A stretch of 64,000 nucleotides of DNA. Source: an uncultured Bacteroidaceae bacterium. GTDB lineage: Bacteria > Bacteroidota > Bacteroidia > Bacteroidales > Bacteroidaceae. The stretch is taken from positions 1 to 64,000 of the forward strand of contig CAJOLZ010000007.1 in the NCBI GenBank assembly GCA_905235575.1, given 5' to 3'. Both the position numbers and the translations under genes were made by a program. The notes beneath the pieces were generated by a model. It did no database searches, was not told where the DNA came from, and was given only the letters and a program-made list of their open reading frames with translations. Positions 27,861 to 37,051 of the stretch are shown piece after piece (within the stretch, counting starts at the first letter, position 1; each line of letters opens with the position of its first letter).

Positions 27861-28430
27861 TCAGAGTTTAACCATCTTGAGTATGGCGATGGCGTCTTCG
27901 TCCTTTGCAGCAGCTTCCTTGCGCAAATCACTCAGGACTTCGTCACCGTCGTTCTCGTTGGTCACCGCCTTCTGAAAGAGGCTTTTAGCCTTCGCCATGT
28001 CCTGTTTCACGCCCTTACCCTTCATATAGCACTTGCCGAGTGCCAGCTGTGCCTCGGCGTTGTCCTGATTGGCAGACAGTGTGAAATACTTGACGGCTTC
28101 GGCACGATTCTTCTCCACACCCTCGCCGTTCTTGTAGCACTTCCCTACTTCGTACTGCGACTTGGCATGGTTCTGCTTGGCAGCTTCGGAATACCAGTGG
28201 AAGGCTGTCTCATCGTTTTCCTTGACACCCAGGCCTTTGTCATAGCATTTGCCCAGACGGTACTGGGCCTTCTTATGACCTTTTCCGGCAGCATATTGCA
28301 ACTTGGGAAGAGCCTTTGTGTAGTTCTTGGCATCGTACAGCGCCTTGCCTTCGGCATAGGATTTCTCGATGTCTTGCGCTCCGACGACAGTGCACAGGAG
28401 CAGGGCGATGGTTGTCAGTAAGGTTCTCAT
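27861..28430 (-). CDS. Secreted Sel1-repeat (TPR-like) protein
   Basis: 189 residues. Signal peptide MRTLLTTIALLLCTVVGAQ. The mature part is a run of Sel1-like repeats of about 36 residues, each with the A..G.CY..G.GV pattern: QYRLGKCYDKGLGVKEN, QYEVGKCYKNGEGVEKN, QLALGKCYMKGKGVKQD. Such solenoids bind proteins in the periplasm, often at cell-wall complexes; the partner is unknown. The start is the ATG at 28430; the longer frame crosses the repeat block. A -7 promoter element lies at 28462-28469. Confidence 0.88.
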   Translation of the reverse strand: MRTLLTTIALLLCTVVGAQDIEKSYAEGKALYDAKNYTKALPKLQYAAGKGHKKAQYRLGKCYDKGLGVKENDETAFHWYSEAAKQNHAKSQYEVGKCYKNGEGVEKNRAEAVKYFTLSANQDNAEAQLALGKCYMKGKGVKQDMAKAKSLFQKAVTNENDGDEVLSDLRKEAAAKDEDAIAILKMVKL

Positions 28431-28461
28431 GCTTTGTTCTCGGTTTTGAAGTTTTGCGCGG

Positions 28462-28469
28462 CAAAGATA
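28462..28469 (-). promoter_or_regulatory. -7 element of the Sel1-repeat gene
   Basis: Minus-strand TATCTTTG about 32 bases before the ATG. The upstream partner is only a weak TTCG at 21 bases. Confidence 0.5.
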
Positions 28470-28584
28470 GGAAGAAAATCGGCATTCCAACGAATAATGG
28501 AAGAAAAAAAGACTTTTTTTAGGATTTTTAACCAGAATCGGGAGGTGAAGTCTGTCACTACAAAATTGTGAGGCGCATTCGAGG

Positions 28585-28722
28585 GCAGAAAACGCACTGT
28601 GGTGCGACGGACGTCGCCGCTCGGCTTTGCCGCTTCTGCCCACGTTAGTGGGTGTTGAAGAACATGCTGCGACAGGCAACGCACCGTGCTGCGACAGGCG
28701 TCGCAGCACGGTGCGCAAAAAT
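28585..28722 (+). repeat. GC-rich palindromic repeat interrupted by the 35-bp hairpin motif
   Basis: GCACTGTGGTGCGACGGACGTCG (about 28595-28617) is followed by a CGGCTTTGCCG hairpin (28623-28633) and the 35-bp hairpin motif (28629-28662). The family resumes as GCTGCGACAGGC, CGCACCGTGCTGCGACAGG and CGTCGCAGCACGGTGCG. A different repeat appears to have inserted into a family copy. The rest of the 28431-28829 gap holds the Sel1 promoter and a terminator. Confidence 0.8.
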
Positions 28723-28773
28723 GAGCACTTCGAGAGGATTGCCCGACTCGCGGAATGAGGCGGTCCAGAGACG

Positions 28774-28806
28774 AAGAAGGGGATGTGCCAGTTTCGGCGC
28801 ATCCCC
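28774..28806 (-). terminator. Terminator after the GH3 gene
   Basis: On the minus strand GGGGATGCGCC and GGCACATCCCC form an 11-bp stem with one mismatch, 23 bases after the GH3 stop, followed by TTCTTC. The T tract is weak. Confidence 0.5.
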
Positions 28807-28829
28807 ACTCCTGTTTCGATAGCAGAAAA

Positions 28830-31079
28830 TTATTTCAGTGTGAAGCTGACCTCGCAGGGCAGGTTGTCCGAAGCATTGCCTACCAACGCCTTGAATTCAC
28901 CAGCCTCGGCCTTCCAGTCGTTACTTTCCTCGTCCCAGAAACTCAGGGCGCGGCCATTGATGCTGAGTGTGACATCGCGACTCTCGCCGGCAGCGAGCTT
29001 CACCTTCTGGAAAGCCTTCAACTCCTTCACGGGGCGCTCCACGCTGCACTCTACGTCGCTGATGTAAAGCTGCACCACTTCGGAGCCCTCACGGTCGCCG
29101 GTGTTCGTGACGTTCACGGTGAACGAGATGTTTCCGTCGGTCGTAGCCTTCTTGTCGGCACGCAGGTTGTTAATCTCAAATGTTGTATAGCTGAGTCCGT
29201 GTCCGAAGGCGAAGGTGGGGTTGGTCTGGTTCTTGTCGGCCCATCGGTAGCCCACGTAGATGCCTTCCTTGTACTCTTCGTCGATGATTCCCGTGCCTTC
29301 ACGCCATACACCAGGGAAGGCGTCGAGCGCGTGTGCACCCACTTCCTGGAGACTCTTGGGCCATGTGAAGGGCAGCTTGCCGCTGGGGTTCACGTCGCCC
29401 ACCAGTACACTGGCCAGCGCGCGTCCTGCCTCGCTGCCGATGAACCATCCCTGTACGATGGCCGGCACCTGATCCTTCCAAGGCATCGTCACGGCGTTAC
29501 CCGAGATGTTCACGTAGATGGTCTTCGGGTTGGCCTGTGCGAGTGCTACGATGAGGTCGTCCTGATTGTAGGGCAGGTCCATCGTCTTGCGGTCGTGCCC
29601 CTCACAATCTTGATAGTCGCTCTTGTTCAGACCACCGAAGATGACCACGTAGTCTGCACCGGCAGCTTTCTCCACGGCCTCGGCGATGAGTTCCTCAGGC
29701 GAGCGGCTGTCGTTCAGGTCCTGACCTGTGGTCACGCCGTTGTAGTTTCCACCGACATCGCCCACATAGCCACGTGCATAATCCACTTCGACACTACCGC
29801 CGAGACGGTCCTGCAGACCCTGGAGAGGAGAAATCTCGTGCTGCGCTTTCAGACTGCTGGAACCACCGCCCACGGTCATCATCTTGATGGCGTTCTCGCC
29901 CACCACCAGGATGCGTTTGGCGTTGCTGATGTCGATGGGAAGCACATTACCCTCGTTGCGCAACAGGACAATTCCCTCTTGAGCAATCTGCTGTGCTGCT
30001 TCGTAGTGGGCATCGGAACAGAGGGCGCCGTAGGGACGTTCCTTGTTCATATTGGTGCGGAAGAAGAGTCGAAGCACGCGGCGTACCTTATCGTCGAGTT
30101 CTTCGGTGCCATATTGACCTTCGTTGATGGCCCGCTCATACTGGCGCGAGAGATAGTAGTTCTCGTAAGCGTTCGTGGCGCCCATCGTGAGTCCGTCGGT
30201 CCACGTACCGAATTCCATGTCGAGACCATTCTTGACAGCCTGGTCCAGGTCGTGTGTGCCGCCCCAGTCGCTCACCACCACGCCGTCGAAGCCCCAGTCG
30301 GTCTTCAGAATCTGGTTCAGGGTGTACTGGTTGTGGCAGTTGTGCTGGTCCTTATAGAGGTTATAGGCGCCCATGATGCCCCATGCGTGACCTTCCTTGA
30401 CGGCGGCCTCGAATGCGGGCAGATAGATCTCGTGGAGTGCACGGTCGCTGACGATGACGTTCACCTGATGACGATATTCCTCGTCGTTGTTCAGGCAGTA
30501 GTGCTTCACACACGAAGCCACGCCCAGCGCCTGCATTCCCTGCACGTAGGGAACCACCATGCGGCTGCTCAGGTAGGGGTCTTCGCCCAGATACTCGAAG
30601 TTGCGGCCGCCCAGCGGAGTACGATAGATGTTCACACCCGGGCCCAGAATCATGTTTTTGTTGCGATAGAGGGCTTCTTCGCCCAGACTATGACCGTAGA
30701 GACGGCTCAGGTCGGGGTTCCACGTAGCAGCCAGACACGTCAGTGCGGGGAAGGCCACGCACGAGTCGTTGGTCTGTCCTGCCTGCTCCCATTCGTCCCA
30801 GAGCACGTCGGGGCGCACTCCGTGAGGGCCGTCGTCGGTCCAGAAGTCAGGCAGTCCGAGGCGTTTCACACCTGCGCTCGAGAACTTGCTCTGCGCATGA
30901 ATCACGTTGATTTTTTCTGTGAGCGTCATGCGTTGCAATGCATCCTCCACGCGCTCCTCAATGTCCTTCGTGGTGTCCAGATAGACCGGTTTCGTCGTGT
31001 CTTCGGCACCGCCGCTCTTGCAGCCCGCCAGCGTGAGCGCCAGTGGCAGAACGGCCCATAAGTACTTCTTCACTTTCAT
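28830..31079 (-). CDS. GH3 family beta-glucosidase-type lipoprotein
   Basis: 749 residues. Lipoprotein signal MKVKKYLWAVLPLALTLAGC (Cys20). The GH3 N-terminal TIM-barrel domain shows LTLTEKINVIH-type start, DGPHGVR, LGPGVNIYRTPLGGRNFEYLGEDPYL, KHYCLNNDE and the nucleophile Asp in VVVSDWGGTHD near residue 267. The second alpha/beta domain (GIVLLRNEGNVLPI) and C-terminal fibronectin III-like domain (TVNVTNTGDREGSEVVQLY) follow. It probably cleaves beta-linked glucosides or xylosides at the cell surface or in the periplasm; the sugar cannot be assigned. No housekeeping promoter is visible upstream. Confidence 0.92.
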   Translation of the reverse strand: MKVKKYLWAVLPLALTLAGCKSGGAEDTTKPVYLDTTKDIEERVEDALQRMTLTEKINVIHAQSKFSSAGVKRLGLPDFWTDDGPHGVRPDVLWDEWEQAGQTNDSCVAFPALTCLAATWNPDLSRLYGHSLGEEALYRNKNMILGPGVNIYRTPLGGRNFEYLGEDPYLSSRMVVPYVQGMQALGVASCVKHYCLNNDEEYRHQVNVIVSDRALHEIYLPAFEAAVKEGHAWGIMGAYNLYKDQHNCHNQYTLNQILKTDWGFDGVVVSDWGGTHDLDQAVKNGLDMEFGTWTDGLTMGATNAYENYYLSRQYERAINEGQYGTEELDDKVRRVLRLFFRTNMNKERPYGALCSDAHYEAAQQIAQEGIVLLRNEGNVLPIDISNAKRILVVGENAIKMMTVGGGSSSLKAQHEISPLQGLQDRLGGSVEVDYARGYVGDVGGNYNGVTTGQDLNDSRSPEELIAEAVEKAAGADYVVIFGGLNKSDYQDCEGHDRKTMDLPYNQDDLIVALAQANPKTIYVNISGNAVTMPWKDQVPAIVQGWFIGSEAGRALASVLVGDVNPSGKLPFTWPKSLQEVGAHALDAFPGVWREGTGIIDEEYKEGIYVGYRWADKNQTNPTFAFGHGLSYTTFEINNLRADKKATTDGNISFTVNVTNTGDREGSEVVQLYISDVECSVERPVKELKAFQKVKLAAGESRDVTLSINGRALSFWDEESNDWKAEAGEFKALVGNASDNLPCEVSFTLK

Positions 31080-31117
31080 TTCGCTTATTTATTATATATG
31101 TATTCCTCTCCACCGCC

Positions 31118-31171
31118 CGAAAAAAGACAAAACCCTGAAAGTGAAACAACAGGATATTGTCACTTTCAGGG
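31118..31171 (-). terminator. Terminator of tRNA-Met, upstream of the GH3 gene
   Basis: Minus strand: CCCTGAAAGTG (31161-31171) pairs with CACTTTCAGGG (31133-31143), followed by TTTTGTCTTTTTT. This stops the tRNA transcript and also lies in the leader region of the GH3 gene, so read-through could supply it. Confidence 0.8.
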
Positions 31172-31204
31172 CATCGTCAAGTTCTCTCTTTCTCTCTCTT
31201 TTTG

Positions 31205-31278
31205 TAGCGGGAAAGGGACTTGAACCCTTGACCTTCGGATTATGAATCCGACGCTCTAACCAGCTGAGCTATCCCGCC
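31205..31278 (-). tRNA. tRNA-Met (CAT), elongator type
   Basis: Seventy-four bases. The acceptor GGCGGGA pairs with TCCCGCT (first pair G-U), the discriminator is A, the D arm is GCTCAGCTGGTTAGAGC, the anticodon loop is TCATAAT with CAT, and the T loop is TTCAAGT. It lacks the unpaired first base of initiators. A lysidine-modified tRNA-Ile2 cannot be excluded from the anticodon alone. Confidence 0.88.
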
Positions 31279-31412
31279 ATCGCACGTTTGCGGATGCAAA
31301 GGTAGAGACTTTTTTCCGTTCATACAAGTAAATTGAGAAGTTTTTTTCGCGTCCCATCTGAACACGCCATGTTCCACAGCGGAGCGAAGATGAGGTAAAA
31401 TGTCCTGAAAAA

Positions 31413-31726
31413 GGAAGATTTAGATTCATCACGTCCTGCCGAAGGTATCGACAGACGATGTGAGGAAGTGTGAGAATGGATGCGACTGGCTGCGACATGG
31501 TGTGGGCTGAGATTCGACGAAATTGCAAACACTTGATTATCAGTGTTCGCAAATTTTGCATTTCACCTCTCGTCCCCAAGAAATACGCTCCGGAAAGCGT
31601 TCTTGAGAAAAACGCACCGTGGTGCGACAGCCTTCGCAACGTGGTGCGTCGGTCTGCGAAGCGTGCCGCGACAGCCGTAAAACTATTCTTCGCAGAAAAT
31701 CGCTTCAAAAAGTGTCAGAATAATTT
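31413..31726 (+). repeat. Dispersed ~310-bp element, copy 3 (full length, direct)
   Basis: Begins GGAAGATT (31413-31420), then GTGAGGAAGTGTGAGAATGG (31461-31480), CACTTGATTATCAGTGTTCG, AAATTTTGCAT, GAAATACGCTCCGGAAAGCG, the core CGCACCGTGGTGCGACAGCC (31614-31633) with TTCGCAACGTGGTGCG, then CGCAGAAAATCG and an end in ATAATTT. It lies between tRNA-Met and metF, which diverge. The rest of the 31279-31883 gap holds a metF promoter candidate near 31800-31837. Confidence 0.85.
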
Positions 31727-31883
31727 CCCCACATCAGCATCTCCCACAACTACGTCATTCGAGAGATTCGGACGGCATTTTTCGGTCTATTGCTTGCAGA
31801 ATCGGCAAAATCGGCGTACCTTTACACCCAAATATGCCCGTCACAGACCCGTAGGGTCTCGGACGAGGCTTCGGCACAGAACA

Positions 31884-32837
31884 ATGAACGTAACAGAAAT
31901 ACTGCAAACGAGGAAGGGCACAGCCTTCTCGTACGAAGTGCTCCCGCCCCTGAAAGGCACGGGCACCGAGGTCCTCTTCCAGACCATAGAGCGTCTCGCC
32001 GAGTTTCAGCCGCGCTACGTGAACATCACCACGCACCGCAGCGAGTTTGTCTATCGCGAACTGGAGAACGGACTGATGCAGCGGCAGTCGGTGCGCCGAC
32101 GCCCGGGCACCATCGCCATAGCCGCGGCCATTAAGCACAAGTACGGTATGCACGTGGTGCCGCACATCGTATGCAGCGGCAACAATCGCGAGGACCTGGA
32201 GTACATGCTCCTCGACCTGCAGTTTCTGGGTGTGAGCGACTTGCTGGTGCTGCGCGGCGACAAAGCCAAGGAAGACAGCTCGTTCCGCGCCACCGGAAAC
32301 GGACCCCGTCATGCTACGGAGCTCATTGAGCAGATAAACCGCTTCAACCACGGCGAGTTCTACGACGGCACTCCTATCAAGGTGCCGGGCACACCCTTCG
32401 AGTTCGGCGTAGCTTGCTATCCCGAGAAACACGAGGAGGCCGCCAATCTGGAGAGTGACCTGGCAGTGCTGAAACGCAAGGTGGAGATGGGTGCCGGCTA
32501 CGCCGTGACGCAGCTCTTCTACGACAACCGACGCTACCTCGACTTCGTGCGCCACGCACGGGAAGCGGGCATCGACGTGCCCATCATCCCAGGCATCAAA
32601 CCGCTCACAAAGCTGAGCCAGCTGACGGTGGTGCCCAAGACATTCCACTGCGACCTGCCCGAAGAGCTCTACGCCGAGGCCTCGAAGTGCCGCACAGACG
32701 AGGAGGTGAAGCGCGTGGGCGTGGAATGGGGCGTGGAGCAGTGCCGGCAGTTGATTCGCGAGGGCGTGCCCAGCATCCACTTCTACAGCATGGGCGCCGT
32801 GGACAGCATCTGTCAGATTGCCAAACAGATATACTAA
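31884..32837 (+). CDS. metF: 5,10-methylenetetrahydrofolate reductase
   Basis: 317 residues, FAD enzyme making 5-methyl-THF for methionine synthesis. The start is MNVTEILQTRKGTAFSYEVLPPLKG, with the family Glu in SYEVLPP; later blocks are THRSEF, HIVCSGNNREDLEYML, LVLRGDKAKED, GVACYPEKHEEAANLESDL and TQLFYDNRRYLDF, then IPGIKPLTKLSQL. The longer frame crosses the repeat element and is rejected. TTG-N20-TACCTTTA around 31800-31837 is a possible promoter. First of a four-gene plus-strand operon. Confidence 0.94.
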   Translation: MNVTEILQTRKGTAFSYEVLPPLKGTGTEVLFQTIERLAEFQPRYVNITTHRSEFVYRELENGLMQRQSVRRRPGTIAIAAAIKHKYGMHVVPHIVCSGNNREDLEYMLLDLQFLGVSDLLVLRGDKAKEDSSFRATGNGPRHATELIEQINRFNHGEFYDGTPIKVPGTPFEFGVACYPEKHEEAANLESDLAVLKRKVEMGAGYAVTQLFYDNRRYLDFVRHAREAGIDVPIIPGIKPLTKLSQLTVVPKTFHCDLPEELYAEASKCRTDEEVKRVGVEWGVEQCRQLIREGVPSIHFYSMGAVDSICQIAKQIY

Positions 32838-32847
32838 AGAAGGGAGC

Positions 32848-33972
32848 ATGAAGTTTGCCGATGTCATAGGTCAGGAGGGTGTGAAGAGCCACCTGCTGCA
32901 GATGGTGCAGGAGGACCGCCTCCCACATGCACTGATGTTCTGCGGGCCACGCGGTGCAGGCAAATTGCCGCTGGCACTGGCCTTCGCAGGCTATCTGCTG
33001 TGCGAGAGCCCTTCGGAACGGGAGCGTTGCGGCGTGTGTCGCAGCTGCCAGATGTTCCAGGCATGGGCGCATCCCGACCTCCACTTCTCGTTTCCCGTCT
33101 ATAAGAAGAAAGCCACCGACAACACCATCTCGGACGACTATCTGCCCCAGTGGCGCGAACAGCTGGGGCGCAACGTCTATTTCGGACTGGAGGAGTGGCT
33201 CAACGACATAAAGGCCGAGAACCAGCAAGTGGTGCACTACGTGGGCGAGAGTGACTCGCTGCAACGCAAACTGGCCCTGCGCGCCAGTCAGGGCGGGCGA
33301 CGCGTGGTGGTGCTGTGGCTGCCGGAGCGCATGAAGACCGAGATGGCCAACAAACTGCTGAAGATCATCGAGGAACCTCCCACACGAACCCACTTCCTGC
33401 TGGTGAGCGAGGAGCCCGACATGGTGCTGGGAACCATCCAGAGCCGCGTACAGCGCATACAGGTGCCAGCCCTCAGCGAGAACGACATAGCCGAGGCACT
33501 GATGAGCCGATTCGCACTGCCCGAAAAAGAGGCACGCGACGCCGCCCACGTGGCACAGGGAAACTACACCACCGCTCTCGCACGACAGCAGCAGGGGAAC
33601 GAGGAAGAGATGTTCTTCGAATTCTTCGTACAACTGATGCGCCTCAGCTATGGGAAACAGGTCCGCGACCTGAGAGACTGGGCAGAACGCGTCTCCGACC
33701 TCGGGCGCGAGCGACAGAAACGCCTGCTGGGCTATTGCCAGAGACTGCTGCGTGAGAACTTCATCTACAACTTCCACCGCCCTGAGATGACGTTCCAAAC
33801 CACGGCCGAAAGCAACTTCAGCACACGCTTCTCGCCCTTCATCAACGAACGAAACGTAATCGGAATAATGGACGAACTATCTGACGCCCAGCGCGATATA
33901 GAACAGAACGTGAATGCGCGCATGGTGTTCTTTGACTTCGCCCTGAAAATGATAATACTGCTCAAACAGTAA
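32848..33972 (+). CDS. holB: DNA polymerase III subunit delta'
   Basis: 374 residues, clamp-loader subunit. The start MKFADVIGQEGVKSHLLQMV lies 10 bases after metF. The P-loop reads GPRGAGKLP (33-41): Lys39 is kept but the Ser/Thr after it is Leu, consistent with the non-hydrolysing delta' role. The zinc module is Cys52, Cys61, Cys64 and Cys67 (LLCES...RCGVCRSC). LLKIIEEPPTRTHFLLVSEEPDMVLGTIQSRVQ contains the sensor 1-like segment. The C-terminal collar domain follows. Confidence 0.88.
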   Translation: MKFADVIGQEGVKSHLLQMVQEDRLPHALMFCGPRGAGKLPLALAFAGYLLCESPSERERCGVCRSCQMFQAWAHPDLHFSFPVYKKKATDNTISDDYLPQWREQLGRNVYFGLEEWLNDIKAENQQVVHYVGESDSLQRKLALRASQGGRRVVVLWLPERMKTEMANKLLKIIEEPPTRTHFLLVSEEPDMVLGTIQSRVQRIQVPALSENDIAEALMSRFALPEKEARDAAHVAQGNYTTALARQQQGNEEEMFFEFFVQLMRLSYGKQVRDLRDWAERVSDLGRERQKRLLGYCQRLLRENFIYNFHRPEMTFQTTAESNFSTRFSPFINERNVIGIMDELSDAQRDIEQNVNARMVFFDFALKMIILLKQ

Positions 33973-33975
33973 ACT

Positions 33976-35118
33976 ATGGAGAAAAACTATACATGCGGCT
34001 GCGGCGGACGCGGCCTGTGCAGCAAAGGTGCCCACACCGGACACTACTGCCAGCTGAACACCTACGACTATCTGGCCGACATCCCGGGCAATACCGAGAT
34101 GACCGACCTGGTGGAGGTGCAATTCAAGAACACACGCAAGGGATACTACCACAACAGCTACGGGCTGCCACTCGAAAAGGGCGACATTGTGGCTGTGGAA
34201 GCAAGCCCGGGCCACGACATAGGCACCGTGACACTGACCGGGAAACTCGTGCCGCTGCAAATGAGCAAAGCCAACCTGAAAAGCAACGAGGAGATAAGAC
34301 GCATCTATCGGAAAGCACGGCCCGTGGACATGGAGAAATATGCCGAAGCAAAGGCACGCGAACACGAGACGATGATACGCAGCCGACAGATTGCAAAGGA
34401 CTTGGGACTCGAGATGAAAATAGGCGATGTGGAGTATCAGGGCGACGGCAACAAAGCCATCTTCTATTACATTGCCGACGGACGAGTGGACTTCCGCCAA
34501 CTCATTAAAGTGCTGGCCGAGGCATTCCGCGTACGCATCGAGATGAAACAAATCGGAGCGCGTCAGGAAGCAGGACGCATCGGTGGTTTCGGTCCCTGCG
34601 GCCGCGAGCTTTGCTGTGCCACATGGATGAAGAACTTCGTGAGCGTGGGCACCGGCGCAGCACGTTTCCAGAACCTCAGCCTCAATCCCCAGAAACTGGC
34701 AGGACAGTGCGCCAAGCTGAAATGCTGCATCAACTACGAAGTGGACCAATACATCGAAGCCAACTCACAACTGCCCAGCAAAGAGATTGTTCTCGAGAGC
34801 ATGGACGGCGAATACTACTTCTTCAAGGCCGACATCCTGAGCCGCACTGTCACCTACTCCACCGACAAGCGTATCGCGGCCAACCTGGTGACCATATCTG
34901 CTGAACGTGCCAAGGAAATCATCACTATGAACCGCGCCGGCGACAAACCCGACTCACTGGAAGAAGGCGGACGCAGACAGCCCGAAAAGCCTGTGGACCT
35001 GGCAACACAGGAAGACTTGAACCGCTTCGACAAAAAGAAGAAAAAGAAGAAAAAGAAACACAAGCACAACGAGGGAGCAAAGCAAGACACAACCGCCAAG
35101 GCGAAGGAAGGTGAATAG
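33976..35118 (+). CDS. PSP1 domain protein (RicT/YaaT-like)
   Basis: 380 residues, cytoplasmic, 3 bases after holB; this holB-PSP1 linkage also occurs in Firmicutes (YaaT/RicT). The N-terminus is cysteine-rich (CGCGGRGLC...C). The PSP1 core shows DIVAVEASPGHDIGTV, YYIADGRVDFRQLIKVLAEAFRVRIEMKQIGARQEA and the cysteine signature GPCGRELCC...KLKCCINYE. In Firmicutes the relatives form Fe-S complexes affecting RNA decay and development; in Bacteroidetes the role is not established. The tail is an unusual run of nine lysines followed by basic, low-complexity sequence, probably disordered. Confidence 0.88.
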   Translation: MEKNYTCGCGGRGLCSKGAHTGHYCQLNTYDYLADIPGNTEMTDLVEVQFKNTRKGYYHNSYGLPLEKGDIVAVEASPGHDIGTVTLTGKLVPLQMSKANLKSNEEIRRIYRKARPVDMEKYAEAKAREHETMIRSRQIAKDLGLEMKIGDVEYQGDGNKAIFYYIADGRVDFRQLIKVLAEAFRVRIEMKQIGARQEAGRIGGFGPCGRELCCATWMKNFVSVGTGAARFQNLSLNPQKLAGQCAKLKCCINYEVDQYIEANSQLPSKEIVLESMDGEYYFFKADILSRTVTYSTDKRIAANLVTISAERAKEIITMNRAGDKPDSLEEGGRRQPEKPVDLATQEDLNRFDKKKKKKKKKHKHNEGAKQDTTAKAKEGE

Positions 35119-35560
35119 AAAAATCGTATGCGTTGTACTACTCTGCCTGACGACGGCGTGCACAGAAGACACGCTCGTCCACTCATACAAGCCCATCAGT
35201 GACGAAGGATGGTGGCGCAACGACACACTTGTATATACGCTCCCTCCCCAATCCACCGACCTGCACTGCACCGCCTCGGTTGAAGTACGCATCAGCAATG
35301 CATTTGCCCTTCGAGAACTTTGGCTCGAAGTGGAGAAGAAAGTGGGCGAAAACAGCCAGAAAGATACCGTGATGTTTCGACTTGCCGATGAGAGTGAGAA
35401 CCTCGACGGCGAAGGATTCAACCTGCTGCAATATGCACAAGAAGCCGGGCACATAGACCTGAAAGCAAACGAAGAAGCCTCGCTACGCATTCGTCATTTG
35501 ATGGAACGCGAAATCATCCCACACATTTGCGAGGTGGGCATAAGGGTGGATAAGCAATGA
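35111..35560 (+). CDS. gldH: GldH-family lipoprotein
   Basis: 149 residues, starting with GTG inside the end of the PSP1 gene (8-base overlap). The lipoprotein signal MNRKIVCVVLLCLTTAC has Cys17 for acylation. The body (YKPISDEGWWRNDTLVYTLPP ... MEREIIPHICEVGIRVD) fits the GldH family, first known from Flavobacterium gliding but also present in non-gliding Bacteroidales, where its role is unclear. It converges on rodA with only 6 bases between the stop codons. Confidence 0.82.
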   Translation: MNRKIVCVVLLCLTTACTEDTLVHSYKPISDEGWWRNDTLVYTLPPQSTDLHCTASVEVRISNAFALRELWLEVEKKVGENSQKDTVMFRLADESENLDGEGFNLLQYAQEAGHIDLKANEEASLRIRHLMEREIIPHICEVGIRVDKQ

Positions 35561-35566
35561 ACGGTA

Positions 35567-37051
35567 TTATCGGCTCATACGATTGCGCCCAGCATCGATT
35601 CTCAAGAAGATAAACAGCAGAATCGTAAAACCCCATAACGACGAACCGCCATAACTGAAGAAAGGCAACGGGATGCCTATGACGGGCGTCAGACCGAGCA
35701 CCATGCCGACATTGACGAACAGGTGGAAAAGGAAGATGCTCAGCACACAATATCCATAGACACGACCGAAGACACGCGGCTGACGCTCAGAAAGATAAAT
35801 GAGTCGCAGGATGAGAATCAGAAAAAGCGTGAGCACAACTGCACAACCGAAGAATCCTTCTTCCTCACCCACAGTGCAGAAGATGAAGTCGGTGTCTTGC
35901 TCGGGCACATATTTCAACTTGGTCTGCGTGCCGTTCAGAAAGCCCTTTCCCCTTAGTCCACCCGAGCCGATGGCTATCTTGGCCTGAATGACGTTATAGC
36001 CTGCACCGCGTGGGTCGTCCTCCAATCCAAGCAACACACGGATACGGGTCTGCTGGTGAGGCTCCATCACATGATTCAGCACGAAGTCGGCCGAATAGTG
36101 AAAAGCCAGCGAGCCCAAAGCAAACATCGCAATATAGAAATAGGAAAGCAAACGATCACGAAGCGCAAGAAAGAGCAGATAGACAATCGTAAGCAGACAA
36201 ACTGCGAGCTGAACCCACACGACATCGAAGGGTATGACAAAGCGAGAGAACAGAACGGCCAACAGCATAAAGCCAAGACCACCGAAAAGTACAGTGAAAG
36301 CGACCGAACGGCGCGAGGTGTATATCCACAACATGCAACCTGCCACAAGTTGAATGAACAGGAGCACAAGGAAGGGACCTGTGTGAATGGGTGAAGAAGC
36401 CCACAAGGGGAGGTCGGCAAAACGCACTCCCACCACGAAATACACTACGGCTGAAAGACCTGCGAAGAGTATGCTGCCAGGCATTCCCTCACGATAGAGC
36501 ATCAGGAAGAAACTCATATATACGAGGGCCGAACCAGTTTCTTTCTGCAAGACGATAAGTGCCATGGGCAGCAGAAAGATGGCACAGGCAATGAGAAAAT
36601 CACGAAGACGCGAGACATTGAAGCCATGCGTTCCCATCACACGAGCCACGCAAAGAGCGGTGGCAAACTTAGCAAACTCCGCTGGCTGAATGCTGAACGA
36701 TCCTATCTTAATCCACGAAAGTGAACCTTTGATGTTGTGTGCCAGGAAAGGCGTAACGAACAACAAGACGATGAATCCCAAGTATAAAAGATACGAGAGC
36801 GACTCTATCAGACGGTCGTCAGTCATCAGGATGAGCATTCCCAATATGAGCGAACTGCCTATCCATACAATCTGCATACCTGAGCGAGTGGAGAAATCGA
36901 AGAAGTTGCCAGCCTGGTCAAAGTCGTACGTCGCACCGCACACACTCATCCAGCCCAGCCCGAGCAAGGCCATGTAGAGCAGAATCGTCACCCAGTCGAC
37001 AGACCGTATGAGCCCGACTCTCTTCTGCGGATTATTGTTCTCGGCTGTCAT
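35567..37051 (-). CDS. rodA: Rod-shape SEDS glycosyltransferase RodA
   Basis: 494 residues, inner-membrane peptidoglycan polymerase working with PBP2. The start MTAENNNPQKRVGLIRSVDW lies inside the end of mrdA (20-base overlap); longer frames are rejected. SEDS landmarks: LSWIKIGSFSIQPAEFAKF, LQKETGSALVY, GGLRGKGFLNGTQTKLKYVPEQDTDFIFCTVGEEEGF and TPVIGIPLPFFSYGGSS near the end. It is longer than E. coli RodA because of extra membrane segments in the middle (about residues 200-310), common in Bacteroidetes. Confidence 0.93.
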   Translation of the reverse strand: MTAENNNPQKRVGLIRSVDWVTILLYMALLGLGWMSVCGATYDFDQAGNFFDFSTRSGMQIVWIGSSLILGMLILMTDDRLIESLSYLLYLGFIVLLFVTPFLAHNIKGSLSWIKIGSFSIQPAEFAKFATALCVARVMGTHGFNVSRLRDFLIACAIFLLPMALIVLQKETGSALVYMSFFLMLYREGMPGSILFAGLSAVVYFVVGVRFADLPLWASSPIHTGPFLVLLFIQLVAGCMLWIYTSRRSVAFTVLFGGLGFMLLAVLFSRFVIPFDVVWVQLAVCLLTIVYLLFLALRDRLLSYFYIAMFALGSLAFHYSADFVLNHVMEPHQQTRIRVLLGLEDDPRGAGYNVIQAKIAIGSGGLRGKGFLNGTQTKLKYVPEQDTDFIFCTVGEEEGFFGCAVVLTLFLILILRLIYLSERQPRVFGRVYGYCVLSIFLFHLFVNVGMVLGLTPVIGIPLPFFSYGGSSLWGFTILLFIFLRIDAGRNRMSR

